NCBI GenBank assembly: GCA_002405915.1
Contig: DHMS01000016.1
Coordinates: 6,479-39,092, forward strand
Direction of reading: 5' to 3'
DNA from: Christensenella sp. UBA4636
GTDB lineage: Bacteria; Bacillota; Clostridia; Christensenellales; Borkfalkiaceae
Length of the DNA: 32,614 nt
Every line of letters starts with the position of its first letter. Position 1 is the stretch's first letter. Shown piece after piece: positions 1 to 7,912 of the stretch. Both the position numbers and the translations under genes were made by a program. The notes beneath the pieces are model-generated. The model ran no database searches, was not told where the DNA came from, and saw nothing but the letters and a program-made list of their open reading frames with translations.

Positions 1-378
1 AGCGATTGACGGAATTACTATATAGGAAATAACCATTACTCCGTACCAGAAGTTATCGTGAAAGCTGCCGGTCGGATTATACGACATATACGAACGCGTA
101 ACGGCATACCCGCACGAAACCGACAAAACATAGCCGTAAAGAAGAATTTTTGCAAGCAACACTAACGCCATCGTCAAACGAGATTTATGACGATTTATGA
201 GTACGACTTCAAGAGCGACGAACGCAATAAAAAATAAAAAAGGTATCGTCAAACCCGTGTCGGGAACGGGCAAGCCTGAGCCGACGTTAGCAAAACCGCC
301 CCGTATTACCGACAAAACGTATACGACAAACATGAGAACCGAAGCCGAATATAAAGTTATTTTCGTTGATTTTTCCAA
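1..378 (-). CDS. Polytopic membrane protein of unknown function, 3' end cut off by window edge
   Basis: A 126-codon open frame runs off the left edge. It starts at TTG (complement of 376-378), seven bases after a clear AAAGGAG site, and begins with residues LEKSTKITLYSASVLMF. The visible part is mostly hydrophobic: about three transmembrane stretches, near residues 8-24, 45-62 and 72-90, with a fourth starting near 115. A basic loop NRHKSR lies between the second and third. I recognise no family motif. A TTGACA-17-TATAAT promoter at 556-584 and an extended -10 at 422-430 point at it, so its leader would span the 140-bp repeat at 421-560. The TTG GAA AA start is shared with the ABC ATPase gene downstream of the second repeat copy. 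The reading frame is well supported; the function is unknown. Confidence 0.75.
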   Translation of the reverse strand, partial: MEKSTKITLYSASVLMFVVYVLSVIRGGFANVGSGLPVPDTGLTIPFLFFIAFVALEVVLINRHKSRLTMALVLLAKILLYGYVLSVSCGYAVTRSYMSYNPTGSFHDNFWYGVMVISYIVIPSIA

Positions 379-420
379 GTGTTTCTCCTTTTTACGTTGC
401 TCGAATTTTCAACTTGTTTA

Positions 421-560
421 CATTATAACATTGAAACGAGACAAAATAGAATTTTGTCGGCAACTGCCGTTGCCATGCGCTTTGTCTTCGCCAAATCGCC
501 GTTCTCGTTGAAATATTGCGCTCAAAAACCCTTGCAAGCAAGTTTTTTCGCTTATATTAT
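421..560 (-). repeat. 140-bp dispersed repeat, copy A
   Basis: This stretch recurs at 31569-31707, with roughly 85-90% identity by eye and a one-base indel. On the strand of the downstream gene it reads, in order: a hairpin around CTTGC-TT-GCAAG (532-543) flanked by A-tract and T-tract arms; a segment with a CGATTTGGCGAAGACAAAG core; a hairpin GGCAAC-GGCA-GTTGCC (459-474); a perfect palindrome GACAAAAT-3-ATTTTGTC (440-458); and an extended -10 TGTTATAAT (422-430). It lies between the promoter at 556-584 and the TTG start at 378, so it is probably transcribed as a leader. It may be a regulatory leader, a promoter/operator cassette or a mobile remnant. Confidence 0.8.
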
Positions 561-584
561 ATAATAAAAACGAGAGTTTGTCAA
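556..584 (-). promoter_or_regulatory. Sigma-A promoter for the membrane protein gene at the left edge
   Basis: On the minus strand TTGACA (584-579) and TATAAT (561-556) are separated by exactly 17 bases, a perfect consensus match. The -35 box overlaps the foot of the terminator hairpin at 583-616. The predicted transcript starts near 549 and gives a leader of about 170 bases that contains repeat copy A. Confidence 0.85.
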
Positions 585-616
585 GACCCCGCGGGAAAAT
601 TAGCCCGCGGGGTCTT
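583..616 (-). terminator. Strong GC-rich hairpin, probable terminator of the GH3 gene
   Basis: A perfect 13-bp stem (583-595 with 604-616) surrounds an 8-base loop. Read on the minus strand it lies 109 bases after the GH3 stop codon but is followed by only two T residues before the next promoter. Read on the plus strand it has a better T tract (TTTCTTT). It probably separates the GH3 gene from the promoter of the next gene. Confidence 0.7.
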
Positions 617-698
617 TCTTTAAGTATATATATCTTATTTTACGTTGGTTGTTTTTTGAAAGCGAATATCCATGAAAGACCGACAGCCGCCCGCCTTT

Positions 699-729
699 CT
701 ACCTTTCAACTTTCAACTTTCAACTTATA
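699..729 (-). repeat. TTGAAAR heptad repeat abutting the GH3 stop codon
   Basis: Read on the minus strand this is TATAAG, TTGAAAG, TTGAAAG, TTGAAAG, GTAGAAAGG. The TAA of the opening TATAAG is the stop codon of the GH3 gene. The same arrangement is found at the end of spoIVB (15838-15871). Confidence 0.75.
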
Positions 730-3697
730 CTTGCTCTTGGGCTTTGGATTCCGTTATTTCGCCTTTTTTGCTTTTTATTGCGTAGATTATAACGTATGCA
801 GCTAACGCCGCCGTTATGGCGAAAATCACCGCGTCTACTATGAGAAGAACGACAACCCACGCGGGCGTGGTGTAGGCGTAAACTATGCCGTCGCCGTAGC
901 CGTTCATCGCGCAAGAATTCGCGACGGTGTACAGTATGTTTTTGGCGGCGCGGCGGATACATGTTACGTCGGTCGAAGAAGAAGTTTGCTTAGGCGATTT
1001 GCCCGCCGAAAGGTTCAAATCTCCGCCGGCGCGAATCATCTGGTCGGTATCCATATAGTTTTTAAGGTTGAAGTCGGTTATAACCATTCCGTTAAAACCC
1101 CATTCGTCGCGCAAAAGGGAAGTGAGAAGCGCGTAGCTTCCGCCCGCCCATACGCTGCCGATACGGTTGAACGAGGACATAACGGCGGTTGTACCGCCCT
1201 CTTTGACGGACATTTCGAACGGCAAGAAGTAATTTTCACGCATGGATTGTTCGTTTGCCCAGGTCAAAAGCCCGGTGTCGTCACGCTTGGTTTCCTGTTC
1301 GTTGAGCGCGAAGTGTTTTAAGTAGGTGTAAACGCCCTTGCTCCTCGCGCCCTTTACGACGTTGGAAGCCATTACGCCGGACAAAAGTCCGTCCTCGGAA
1401 TAGTATTCGAAGTTTCTGCCGCCGAACTGCGAACGGTGCAAGTTCATTGCGGGCGCATACCAGCCGGAATAGGGTCTGCCGTCGCCTTTTTCATCGCCGA
1501 TTAAACCCTCTTCGCCTATCATTTCGCCCATTTTTAGAGCTAAATCTCTGTTCCACGTTGCGGCAAGAACGCTTTCGCTTGCGTAATAGCAGGTGTCGTA
1601 AACGGCGTCATCGCCCATAAAAAGCGCAAAGCCCATAGGACCGTCCGCGTCGGTGGTGAGCGGCTTGTCGATACTTTCTATCGCGAGCGTGCGGAAGTTA
1701 CCCGTAGAGATAAGCGAAACCATTTCCGAAACGGTGAGTTGATTTAAAAGCTTATCCCAAAGTTCGTCGTCGTAATCCTTGCCGATGAGCTGCCAAAGCT
1801 TAACGTCCGCTTTGTCGGAAGTGAGCGAAGTTTTGCTCTGCTCGGGCATAGATGAAGAATACCACGGGTCGGACTCGTTGCTCGAAGCTTTTACGCCCCA
1901 CGTGTTGATGAATTCTTGCGTGATAGAGCGGTAAGATTTTTCGGTAACGCCTTTTAAAACGTCAAAATTTTCGAAGTTGTTTTTGCGCGAAAGATACTCG
2001 GTTACGCCCGAAGAAACGTCGTCGAAAAGGTTTGTTATCGTAGTATCGGTAGCCTCGTCTTTTTCGTACTTAAAGCCGCCGTCGGGAACTACGTAGGTGA
2101 ATTTCGCGGTAGCTTCGTCCGCATGGCAGTGCGAAGAATCGCCGATATAGACAGTGTATGCGCCGCCGTCAAGTTCGTAGCCTTTAAAGCCGTTTGCGTT
2201 GGCGTCCGAATAATCGTAAGAAGCCATGTCGCGAACGTCGATTTCAACGGTAACTTCCTTAGTTCCGCCGTTTTTCGTGATTGTTTCGGTCTTTGCAAAA
2301 TCGCCGAGGACTATGTGCGATTTTTCTATTTTGCCCGCGGTGTACGGCGCGGAATACCAAAGTTGAACGACATCTTTGCCGTCGTATGCGCCGTTATTGG
2401 TAACGGTTATTTTAAAGGAAAGTTTTCCGTCTTTAGTGAGCGTTGCGCCGCTTGCAGTCGCGGGGGTAACGGCTTTTGAAAATTCCGTATAGGAAAGACC
2501 GTAACCGAAAGGATAGCAAACGTTTTGATTGTACCAGTCGCCGCCCGCTTCGTACGCTTTGGTTTCGTAATAACGGTAGCCCGTGTAAATGCCTTCGCGG
2601 TACTCTACGAACCAGGCGTTACGCGCCTTATCGTTGAAGTAATAACGGTTTCCGTCGGCTACGAGGTTGTTGCCGAAGTTGTACCACGTGGGGTCAAGCG
2701 TGAAATCCTTGGGGAGAATGTCGACCGTTCTGCCGGACGGGGTTATATCGCCTTTCAAGATTTTACCTAATGCGGTCACGCCTTTCGCGCCCGGGTCGCC
2801 GAGCAAAAGCGCGGCTTTGATTTTTGCGTTGTACGCGTAATGCGCGGGGTCGGTCAAAAAGCCGAACTCTATCGGCGACGCGCTGTTCACAACGACGATA
2901 ACTTTGTCGAAGTTGTCGCAAGCTTCCTTTATCATCGCCGTTTCGTTTTCGTCAAGTTCAAGGTAATGGTCGTCTTTGCTCTTTGCGCCGTCAACCTTTT
3001 CCGTACCCGTCCAGTCGGTGTAGGAATTGCCTTTTTTGAACATAGTGCGCGGCAAATCGTAGCCCTCGCCGCAAATTCTCGAAATAACGACGATAGCCGC
3101 GTCATTGTATTCCTTGTACGAACTTTTTACGGTATCGGGGTAAGGAAGCGCGGCTTCGCCCGTCGGGAAGCCCGTCAAAATATCGCCCATGGTGGGAGTC
3201 GCCGCTCTGCCCGCACCCGACTGCGAACTCTTATAGTAATCGCGAAGTTTGGGGTTGACGGTAAAGCCCGCGGAAATGAGAGAGTCGGCTAAATCGACTT
3301 TTACGTCCGCGCTCGAACCGGAGTTGGAACCGGACCCGCCGATAATAAGGTCGACGGAGTTTTTACCGAATACCGTGAGCTTCTTTTCCGTCTTTAGCGG
3401 AAGCGCGTTATCTTCGTTTTTCAAAAGCACTATGCCCTCTTCGACTATGCGCTCGTTTAAAGCGTTAGCCGCGGCAAGCACTTCGCTTTTATTCTCGTAT
3501 GAAGATTCGTAATAAACGTAATCGTCCGGGTTGCCCTTTTTAAGCACGCGTTCGCTTCCGCCGACCGCGGAGCAAATTGTGTAATAAAGGAAGTCGACTT
3601 GCGTAAGGACTAACGAAACGGTAATCAAAAATACCAAAAGCCCCGCAAAAACGTACGTCCATACTCTTAATGCTTTGATGTGTTTGTTCTTTTTCAT
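725..3697 (-). CDS. Membrane-anchored family 3 glycoside hydrolase with reversed domain order
   Basis: This 990-residue protein is a GH3 enzyme, a family that mostly removes terminal beta-linked glucose or related sugars. The usual C-terminal alpha/beta sandwich comes first (NERIVEEGIVLLKNEDNALPL, about residues 80-400), followed by a fibronectin-III-like domain (about 420-540). The TIM-barrel domain comes last (about 600-900), with GGRNFEYYSEDG, LKHFALNEQE and the nucleophile segment VITDFN (Asp near 875, where SDW is more common). This order is known from some clostridial GH3 enzymes such as the Ruminococcus albus beta-glucosidase. A transmembrane helix near 12-33 and another near 945-972, followed by KSKKG, imply an extracellular catalytic part anchored at both ends. 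The start follows GAAAAGG; an extended -10 (TGGTACAAT) lies upstream near 3774-3782. The substrate cannot be read from sequence. Confidence 0.9.
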   Translation of the reverse strand: MKKNKHIKALRVWTYVFAGLLVFLITVSLVLTQVDFLYYTICSAVGGSERVLKKGNPDDYVYYESSYENKSEVLAAANALNERIVEEGIVLLKNEDNALPLKTEKKLTVFGKNSVDLIIGGSGSNSGSSADVKVDLADSLISAGFTVNPKLRDYYKSSQSGAGRAATPTMGDILTGFPTGEAALPYPDTVKSSYKEYNDAAIVVISRICGEGYDLPRTMFKKGNSYTDWTGTEKVDGAKSKDDHYLELDENETAMIKEACDNFDKVIVVVNSASPIEFGFLTDPAHYAYNAKIKAALLLGDPGAKGVTALGKILKGDITPSGRTVDILPKDFTLDPTWYNFGNNLVADGNRYYFNDKARNAWFVEYREGIYTGYRYYETKAYEAGGDWYNQNVCYPFGYGLSYTEFSKAVTPATASGATLTKDGKLSFKITVTNNGAYDGKDVVQLWYSAPYTAGKIEKSHIVLGDFAKTETITKNGGTKEVTVEIDVRDMASYDYSDANANGFKGYELDGGAYTVYIGDSSHCHADEATAKFTYVVPDGGFKYEKDEATDTTITNLFDDVSSGVTEYLSRKNNFENFDVLKGVTEKSYRSITQEFINTWGVKASSNESDPWYSSSMPEQSKTSLTSDKADVKLWQLIGKDYDDELWDKLLNQLTVSEMVSLISTGNFRTLAIESIDKPLTTDADGPMGFALFMGDDAVYDTCYYASESVLAATWNRDLALKMGEMIGEEGLIGDEKGDGRPYSGWYAPAMNLHRSQFGGRNFEYYSEDGLLSGVMASNVVKGARSKGVYTYLKHFALNEQETKRDDTGLLTWANEQSMRENYFLPFEMSVKEGGTTAVMSSFNRIGSVWAGGSYALLTSLLRDEWGFNGMVITDFNLKNYMDTDQMIRAGGDLNLSAGKSPKQTSSSTDVTCIRRAAKNILYTVANSCAMNGYGDGIVYAYTTPAWVVVLLIVDAVIFAITAALAAYVIIYAIKSKKGEITESKAQEQV

Positions 3698-3849
3698 AAA
3701 ACCTTTTCCTTTTTGCTTTTTGGGAAAAAGATACGTTTTCGGCAGAAAATATCCGTTTCCCTTTTACGGGCGATATTGTACCACAAAGCCTTATTTTTGT
3801 GTTAGGTTTTGACGCAACTTGCGAAAAAAACGACGTAATCGTGAAAAAA

Positions 3850-3969
3850 GTTGAAAATTGAAAGGTGAAAGTTGAAAATCGCGGAAGAGATTTTAGTTGA
3901 AAATTGAAAGGTGAAAGTTGAAAATCGCGGAAGAGATTTTAGTTGAAAATTGAAAGTTGAAAATCGCTG
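3850..3969. repeat. 46-bp tandem repeat built from TTGAAAR heptads
   Basis: Two identical 46-bp units (3850-3895 and 3896-3941) are followed by a shortened third copy from 3942. Each unit consists of GTTGAAAATTGAAAGGTGAAA followed by a second TTGAAAA block and an ATCGCGGAAGAGATTTTA tail. The third copy has lost seven bases inside. The stretch 3698-4016 has no gene; apart from this array it holds the GH3 upstream region and the histidine kinase terminator. Confidence 0.85.
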
Positions 3970-3983
3970 TTGGGAAAAGTATA

Positions 3984-4010
3984 TAAAAAACGGCGCGGGA
4001 AATGCGCCGT
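3984..4010 (-). terminator. Terminator after the histidine kinase gene
   Basis: Read on the minus strand, a 7-bp stem ACGGCGC/GCGCCGT (4004-4010 with 3990-3996) is followed by a T run. It starts about seven bases after the stop codon of the histidine kinase gene and closes the two-component operon. Confidence 0.85.
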
Positions 4011-4016
4011 CTTTTG

Positions 4017-5339
4017 TTAGCTTTCTATTGCGAACGGGAAGATTATCGTCAGCGTGAAAACGCCGTTTTCGGCGGTTATTTGGAAATCGCCGTTGTACCT
4101 TTGAGAGATATATTTTATGCTCTTTAAACCGAAACCGTGGTAAGCTTTGTCATGTTTTACCGTTTTTATTTCGCCGTTTTCGATGTTGAGCGCGCCGTCA
4201 AAGTAGTTGAACGCATTAACGACGAGCATTTTTCCGCTTGCTTTAACCTTTAAGCTTATAACGCGCTTTGCTTCTTCGAGCTTTAAAACGGCTTCTATCG
4301 CATTGTCGATAATGTTGCCGAAAAGCGCGTAAATGTCTTCTTTTTTCATAAAATTCAGCCTTTCGCCGTCGACGATGTAGCCGAAGTTTATTTTTTCTTT
4401 GTTGCAGAGAAGCGACTTTTCGGTCAAAATGACGTCGAGCGCGTCGTTGCCCGTTTTTGCGGAGGAATCGTAAATGGAAATATGTTCTTCAAGCTCGCAG
4501 AGCGCTTCTTTTCCGATTGCGCCGTCGCCGATAGAGTGAATATGGTGCTTTAAGTCATGGCACTTCATGTTGATTATCTCTATGTTTTGCTTGGACATTT
4601 CGTATTGCTTTTTCTGCAATTTCCAGATTTCGCGCATGGAATCGAATTCGCTTTCAACCTGTCTGCGCGTTGCGACTTCGAATTGAAGATATAAAGAAAT
4701 TACGCAACAAAGCACGTTGTAAACGCTGATTATCAGCGAATACTTGACGAGTTTTTCGTCCGAATCGTAAACGACGAACGCGTTGAGAAGAATATCGACG
4801 GCAAAAACGACCACGGCAAAGACGAAAACAAAGTCCTTTTGAAGTTTGATTTGCCTTGATTTTTCTATCTTCGTGGCGAAAAAGATATAACCTAAAAAAT
4901 AGCAGAGAACGTAGACGCTCAGATACAGCGCGAACACGAAGAGGTTAGGGAAGATATCGGTGAACGTAGACGAGCCGTAAAAGCCCGAGCTTGACGAGGA
5001 CTTGAAGAGAACGAGAAATACGTTATACAGTTCGTAAGAAAAGTGTTGAACGGTATAACCCGCAAACGTGCAGAAAAGTATCGTAAACCACGTTTCGTCG
5101 AACATAAATTTCCCGGCAAGCACGGTCAGACCGAAAATCGCGGCGAAAAGGAACGCGCACCAAAAAGGATTGTTCGACCCGGCGGGCAAAAGATACGCAA
5201 GTCCGCACACAACGACAACCGACAGAATAAGCCGCCAAACGAAAAAGCTTCTCTTATTTTTTCTCGTCAAAAACAGAAGTTCTGCAACCATCAGCTCCGC
5301 AACGAAAAGAAAGGACTTGTAAAATTCAAACTGAGTCAT
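4017..5339 (-). CDS. AgrC-like GHKL sensor histidine kinase
   Basis: This 440-residue protein has an N-terminal half of about six hydrophobic helices (residues 1-215), a short coiled linker and a C-terminal kinase domain. The phosphoacceptor segment reads NMKCHDLKHHIHSIGD, close to the AgrC/CitA-type RHDxxNH box, with the His of CHDLKHH the likely phosphosite. The ATPase domain shows an N box (FGNIIDNAIEAV) and a glycine-rich GFGLKSIKYIS segment. These kinases sense extracellular signals, often peptides, and phosphorylate a LytTR regulator. Its partner gene lies two bases upstream in the same operon. No peptide precursor or AgrB-type processing gene is next to it, so the signal is unknown. 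Confidence 0.9.
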   Translation of the reverse strand: MTQFEFYKSFLFVAELMVAELLFLTRKNKRSFFVWRLILSVVVVCGLAYLLPAGSNNPFWCAFLFAAIFGLTVLAGKFMFDETWFTILFCTFAGYTVQHFSYELYNVFLVLFKSSSSSGFYGSSTFTDIFPNLFVFALYLSVYVLCYFLGYIFFATKIEKSRQIKLQKDFVFVFAVVVFAVDILLNAFVVYDSDEKLVKYSLIISVYNVLCCVISLYLQFEVATRRQVESEFDSMREIWKLQKKQYEMSKQNIEIINMKCHDLKHHIHSIGDGAIGKEALCELEEHISIYDSSAKTGNDALDVILTEKSLLCNKEKINFGYIVDGERLNFMKKEDIYALFGNIIDNAIEAVLKLEEAKRVISLKVKASGKMLVVNAFNYFDGALNIENGEIKTVKHDKAYHGFGLKSIKYISQRYNGDFQITAENGVFTLTIIFPFAIES

Positions 5340-5341
5340 TT

Positions 5342-6073
5342 TCAGGCGTTCACTCCGAGATACTTATTAAGGAGCGACATAAACTCCTTTTTTCTTAGGT
5401 GCGAAATCGTAAGCTTTTCCGCCTCTCCGCCCTTTTTGCCTTTGGACACGAGCAAGGTGTAATCGACCACGCCCTCTACGTACTTCAAGTTCACGAGGCA
5501 GTAGTTGCTGCACTTTACAAAGTTGTGTTCGAGAAAAAGCGGTTCTATTTTGTTGAGTGACCCGCGCGATTCGTAAATTTTGTCCGTTGCGTGGAAACTG
5601 AGTTTGTGCTGGTACACGTCGACGTAACGAATATCGGAAAGCGGAATGAATTTTATAACGCCGTCGTCGTTTATCTTGAATTTGACGATGTCTTTTTTAT
5701 TGAGAATTTTTTTGATAACGCGCTCTAACTTCATCGAAAAGTCCTCGTAAGTGACGGGCTTTAAAATGAAGTCGTCCGCGTCCACTTCGTAACCGCGGAT
5801 AACGTACTGCTTCATGTTCGTAACGAAAACGATAGAAACGTCGTCGTCGCGTTCGCGGATTTTATGCGCGAGGTTAAGCCCGTCCATGAGCGGCATTTCG
5901 ATATCGAGAAAAATGAGGTCGTAACGCGAAGTGAAATCTTCGATAAAGTTGACGGGGTTCGGATAATAATCTATCGCGAACTGCTCGTCCTTTTTCGCCG
6001 AATAATCGGAAAGGTACTTTGAAAGCGTATCGTTTACTTTATTTTCATCGTCGACTATCGCAACTTTCAACAT
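5342..6073 (-). CDS. LytTR-family response regulator
   Basis: This 243-residue protein has a receiver domain (about 1-120) and a C-terminal LytTR DNA-binding domain (about 135-240). Receiver residues are in place: acidic pocket D8/D9, phosphoacceptor D57 in FLDIEMP, T85 and K105 in LKP. The LytTR half includes IRYVDVYQHKLSFH and the NFVKCSNYCLVNLKYV segment typical of AgrA/LytR proteins. It is the first gene of an operon with the sensor kinase. The ATG follows AAGGAGG, and a promoter lies at 6120-6148. LytTR regulators bind pairs of short direct repeats in promoters; the targets here are not known. Confidence 0.93.
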   Translation of the reverse strand: MLKVAIVDDENKVNDTLSKYLSDYSAKKDEQFAIDYYPNPVNFIEDFTSRYDLIFLDIEMPLMDGLNLAHKIRERDDDVSIVFVTNMKQYVIRGYEVDADDFILKPVTYEDFSMKLERVIKKILNKKDIVKFKINDDGVIKFIPLSDIRYVDVYQHKLSFHATDKIYESRGSLNKIEPLFLEHNFVKCSNYCLVNLKYVEGVVDYTLLVSKGKKGGEAEKLTISHLRKKEFMSLLNKYLGVNA

Positions 6074-6119
6074 TTAAAGCCTCCTTAAAGCGCGGCTTAA
6101 TTTTGCGCGCTATACACAT

Positions 6120-6148
6120 ATTCTACATTATTTTTTTCAAACTTTCAA
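6120..6148 (-). promoter_or_regulatory. Sigma-A promoter of the two-component operon
   Basis: On the minus strand TTGAAA (6148-6143) and TAGAAT (6125-6120) are 17 bases apart, about 47 bases upstream of the response regulator ATG. Confidence 0.65.
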
Positions 6149-6292
6149 GTACTTTACAAAAATTTTTTTGTAAATATTTTTCGCTTCGCCCCTTTTAAAA
6201 TTATATTTTAAAAAAAATTTTCGTATTCGGGTTTTGCCTGCCTTTTTCGAAATTTTGCGATTTTATTATATTAAAAGCAAAAAAGGACAGAG

Positions 6293-6322
6293 AAAACCGC
6301 CGTCGCTTTTTGGCTACGGCGG
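6293..6322 (-). terminator. Terminator after scpB
   Basis: Read on the minus strand, a stem CCGCCGT/ACGGCGG (6316-6322 with 6297-6303) surrounds a short loop and is followed by TTTT. It lies about 40 bases past the scpB stop. The rest of 6074-6360 is AT-rich, with the promoter of the response regulator and nothing else I can name. Confidence 0.8.
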
Positions 6323-6360
6323 CAAAAAGTATCGATAATCGACTTATAGACGGGTTTTTG

Positions 6361-7143
6361 TTATTTGTTGTCATCTTCGGCGGTATCGCCTGCGGTCGCG
6401 TCGTCCACTGTTTCTTCGTAATCGTCGCCGCTAAATACCGTGTATTCTTCGCCGTCGAGAAAGTCCGGGATTTCTTCTTCGGAAATGTCGCTAAGTTCGC
6501 TTTCGGCTTCGCCGCGCGTTTTAACGTCGGTAATATCGACGGTAGTCGGGCGTTCCTGCCCTTCTACGTATTCATCCTTTTTAAATAGGTAAGAATCGGT
6601 GTCGGCGGTGCCGTTTACCGTACGGATACGCGACATGAGTTCGTCGTAGTCGGGCAAATCGTCAAGAGAGGAAATCTGGAAGCGTTTTAAAAATTCGTCT
6701 GTCGTGCCGAAAAGAACGGGTCTGCCCACCGCGTCCTTTCTGCCGACGATTTCTATAATGCCTAACTTTAAAAGGGTCTGCACGGCGTACTCGCTGTTGC
6801 CGCGGATTTCCTCCAAATCAAGCCTCGTGACGGGTTGTTTGTACGCAATAATCGCCGCGGTTTCAAGCATACTGCGCGAAAGTTCCCTTTCCCTTATCGG
6901 GTTTAAAACGAGCGAAACGGGGTCGACGTATTTAGGGTTGGAAGCAAACTGCAATTTGCCGTTGAAAATTAAAAGGTTTATGCCGCAAGGGTCGGAATAA
7001 GTTTTTTGCAATTCCTTTGCGGCTTTCAAAACTTCCTTGTCGGTGCAGTCGAGGTGCTCGGAAATATCCTTTATCGCGACGGCTTTGCCGTTCACAAAGA
7101 GTATCGATTCAATTATATTCGTCAATTTCTCCAAGGTCTTCAC
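6361..7143 (-). CDS. scpB: Segregation and condensation protein B
   Basis: ScpB is the winged-helix kleisin-associated subunit that binds ScpA in the SMC-ScpAB condensin complex, which organises and segregates newly replicated chromosomes. The first 190 residues cover the two winged-helix domains; recognisable stretches are ESILFVNGKAV near the start, LETAAIIAYKQPVTR and IRGNSEYAVQTLLKLGIIE, and GRPVLFGTTDEFL. The 260-residue length exceeds the usual 190-200 because of an acidic, low-complexity C-terminal tail from about residue 195. The gene start overlaps the end of scpA by 35 bases, a sign of translational coupling. Confidence 0.95.
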   Translation of the reverse strand: MKTLEKLTNIIESILFVNGKAVAIKDISEHLDCTDKEVLKAAKELQKTYSDPCGINLLIFNGKLQFASNPKYVDPVSLVLNPIRERELSRSMLETAAIIAYKQPVTRLDLEEIRGNSEYAVQTLLKLGIIEIVGRKDAVGRPVLFGTTDEFLKRFQISSLDDLPDYDELMSRIRTVNGTADTDSYLFKKDEYVEGQERPTTVDITDVKTRGEAESELSDISEEEIPDFLDGEEYTVFSGDDYEETVDDATAGDTAEDDNK

Positions 7144-7900
7144 TCCTGTCGGGGTTGAGCGTTACCGTTATATCCCCGTAAATTTCTTGTTGTACGCATT
7201 TTATGTATTGAAGCTTTAAAAGTTCGAGCATGGCTTGAAAGGTCGTTATCATTTCTGCGCGCGAACAGTCGAGCGGGAAAAGTTCGAAAAAGCTGCATTC
7301 TTGCCTATCTAACAGCTGCTCGCGAATGTAGGCTATTTTGTCCTTAACCGTAAAGACTTCCTTAGGGATTTCTTTTTTAGTCGTCTTTTCGGCTTGGCGT
7401 AAGTCCGCCCTCGTCATAACGCCGACGAAAGCTTTGATAAGCCCTTCGAGGTTAAAGTCCGTGTAGACTATACGCACGTCGTTCGCGCTGTCGTCCGGGG
7501 CTTTATAAAAGCTTGCGGTGTTCTCGCGCGATTTGAGCTTTTCCGCCTCTTCCTTGAAAATTTTGTATTCTTCAAGTCTGCGGATTAAGGCTTGTTGCGG
7601 GTCCTCTTCTTCCGTTTCGTCCTCAAACGGCGTGGGCGGCAGAATGGCTTTTGCCTTGATTTCGAGAAGCGTTGCCGCCATCGAAAGATATTCGCTCGCC
7701 TTTTCGATGTCCAACTCGTCAACGGAATTGATGTACTGCAAGAACTGGTCGGTTACTTCCGACACGAAAATGTCCTTAATCTCTATTTCCGACTGTTTGA
7801 CGAGATATAGTAATAAGTCAAGCGGACCGTCGAAGTTTGCAAGTTTTGTGTTGTAATCGACGACCGACTCGAATTTTTCGGTAATTTTTTCTATACTCAC
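7109..7900 (-). CDS. scpA: Segregation and condensation protein A
   Basis: ScpA is the kleisin subunit that bridges the two heads of the SMC dimer and recruits ScpB. The 263-residue protein has the family N-terminus (FDGPLDLLLYLVKQSEIEIKDI, from about residue 24), the following EYLSMAATLLEIKAKAILP segment that contacts SMC, and a C-terminal winged-helix region (LFPLDCSRAEMITTFQAMLELLKLQYIKC). It sits between the site-2 protease gene (12 bases upstream) and scpB (overlapping), a gene order common in Firmicutes. smc itself is not in the window. Confidence 0.95.
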   Translation of the reverse strand: MSIEKITEKFESVVDYNTKLANFDGPLDLLLYLVKQSEIEIKDIFVSEVTDQFLQYINSVDELDIEKASEYLSMAATLLEIKAKAILPPTPFEDETEEEDPQQALIRRLEEYKIFKEEAEKLKSRENTASFYKAPDDSANDVRIVYTDFNLEGLIKAFVGVMTRADLRQAEKTTKKEIPKEVFTVKDKIAYIREQLLDRQECSFFELFPLDCSRAEMITTFQAMLELLKLQYIKCVQQEIYGDITVTLNPDRSEDLGEIDEYN

Positions 7901-7912
7901 TTTCTTCCCCTC

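Noticed and set aside
197..511. 104-codon plus-strand frame at the left end
   Set aside because: The complementary strand has a clear hydrophobic protein with a ribosome site and a consensus promoter, and the plus frame crosses repeat copy A.
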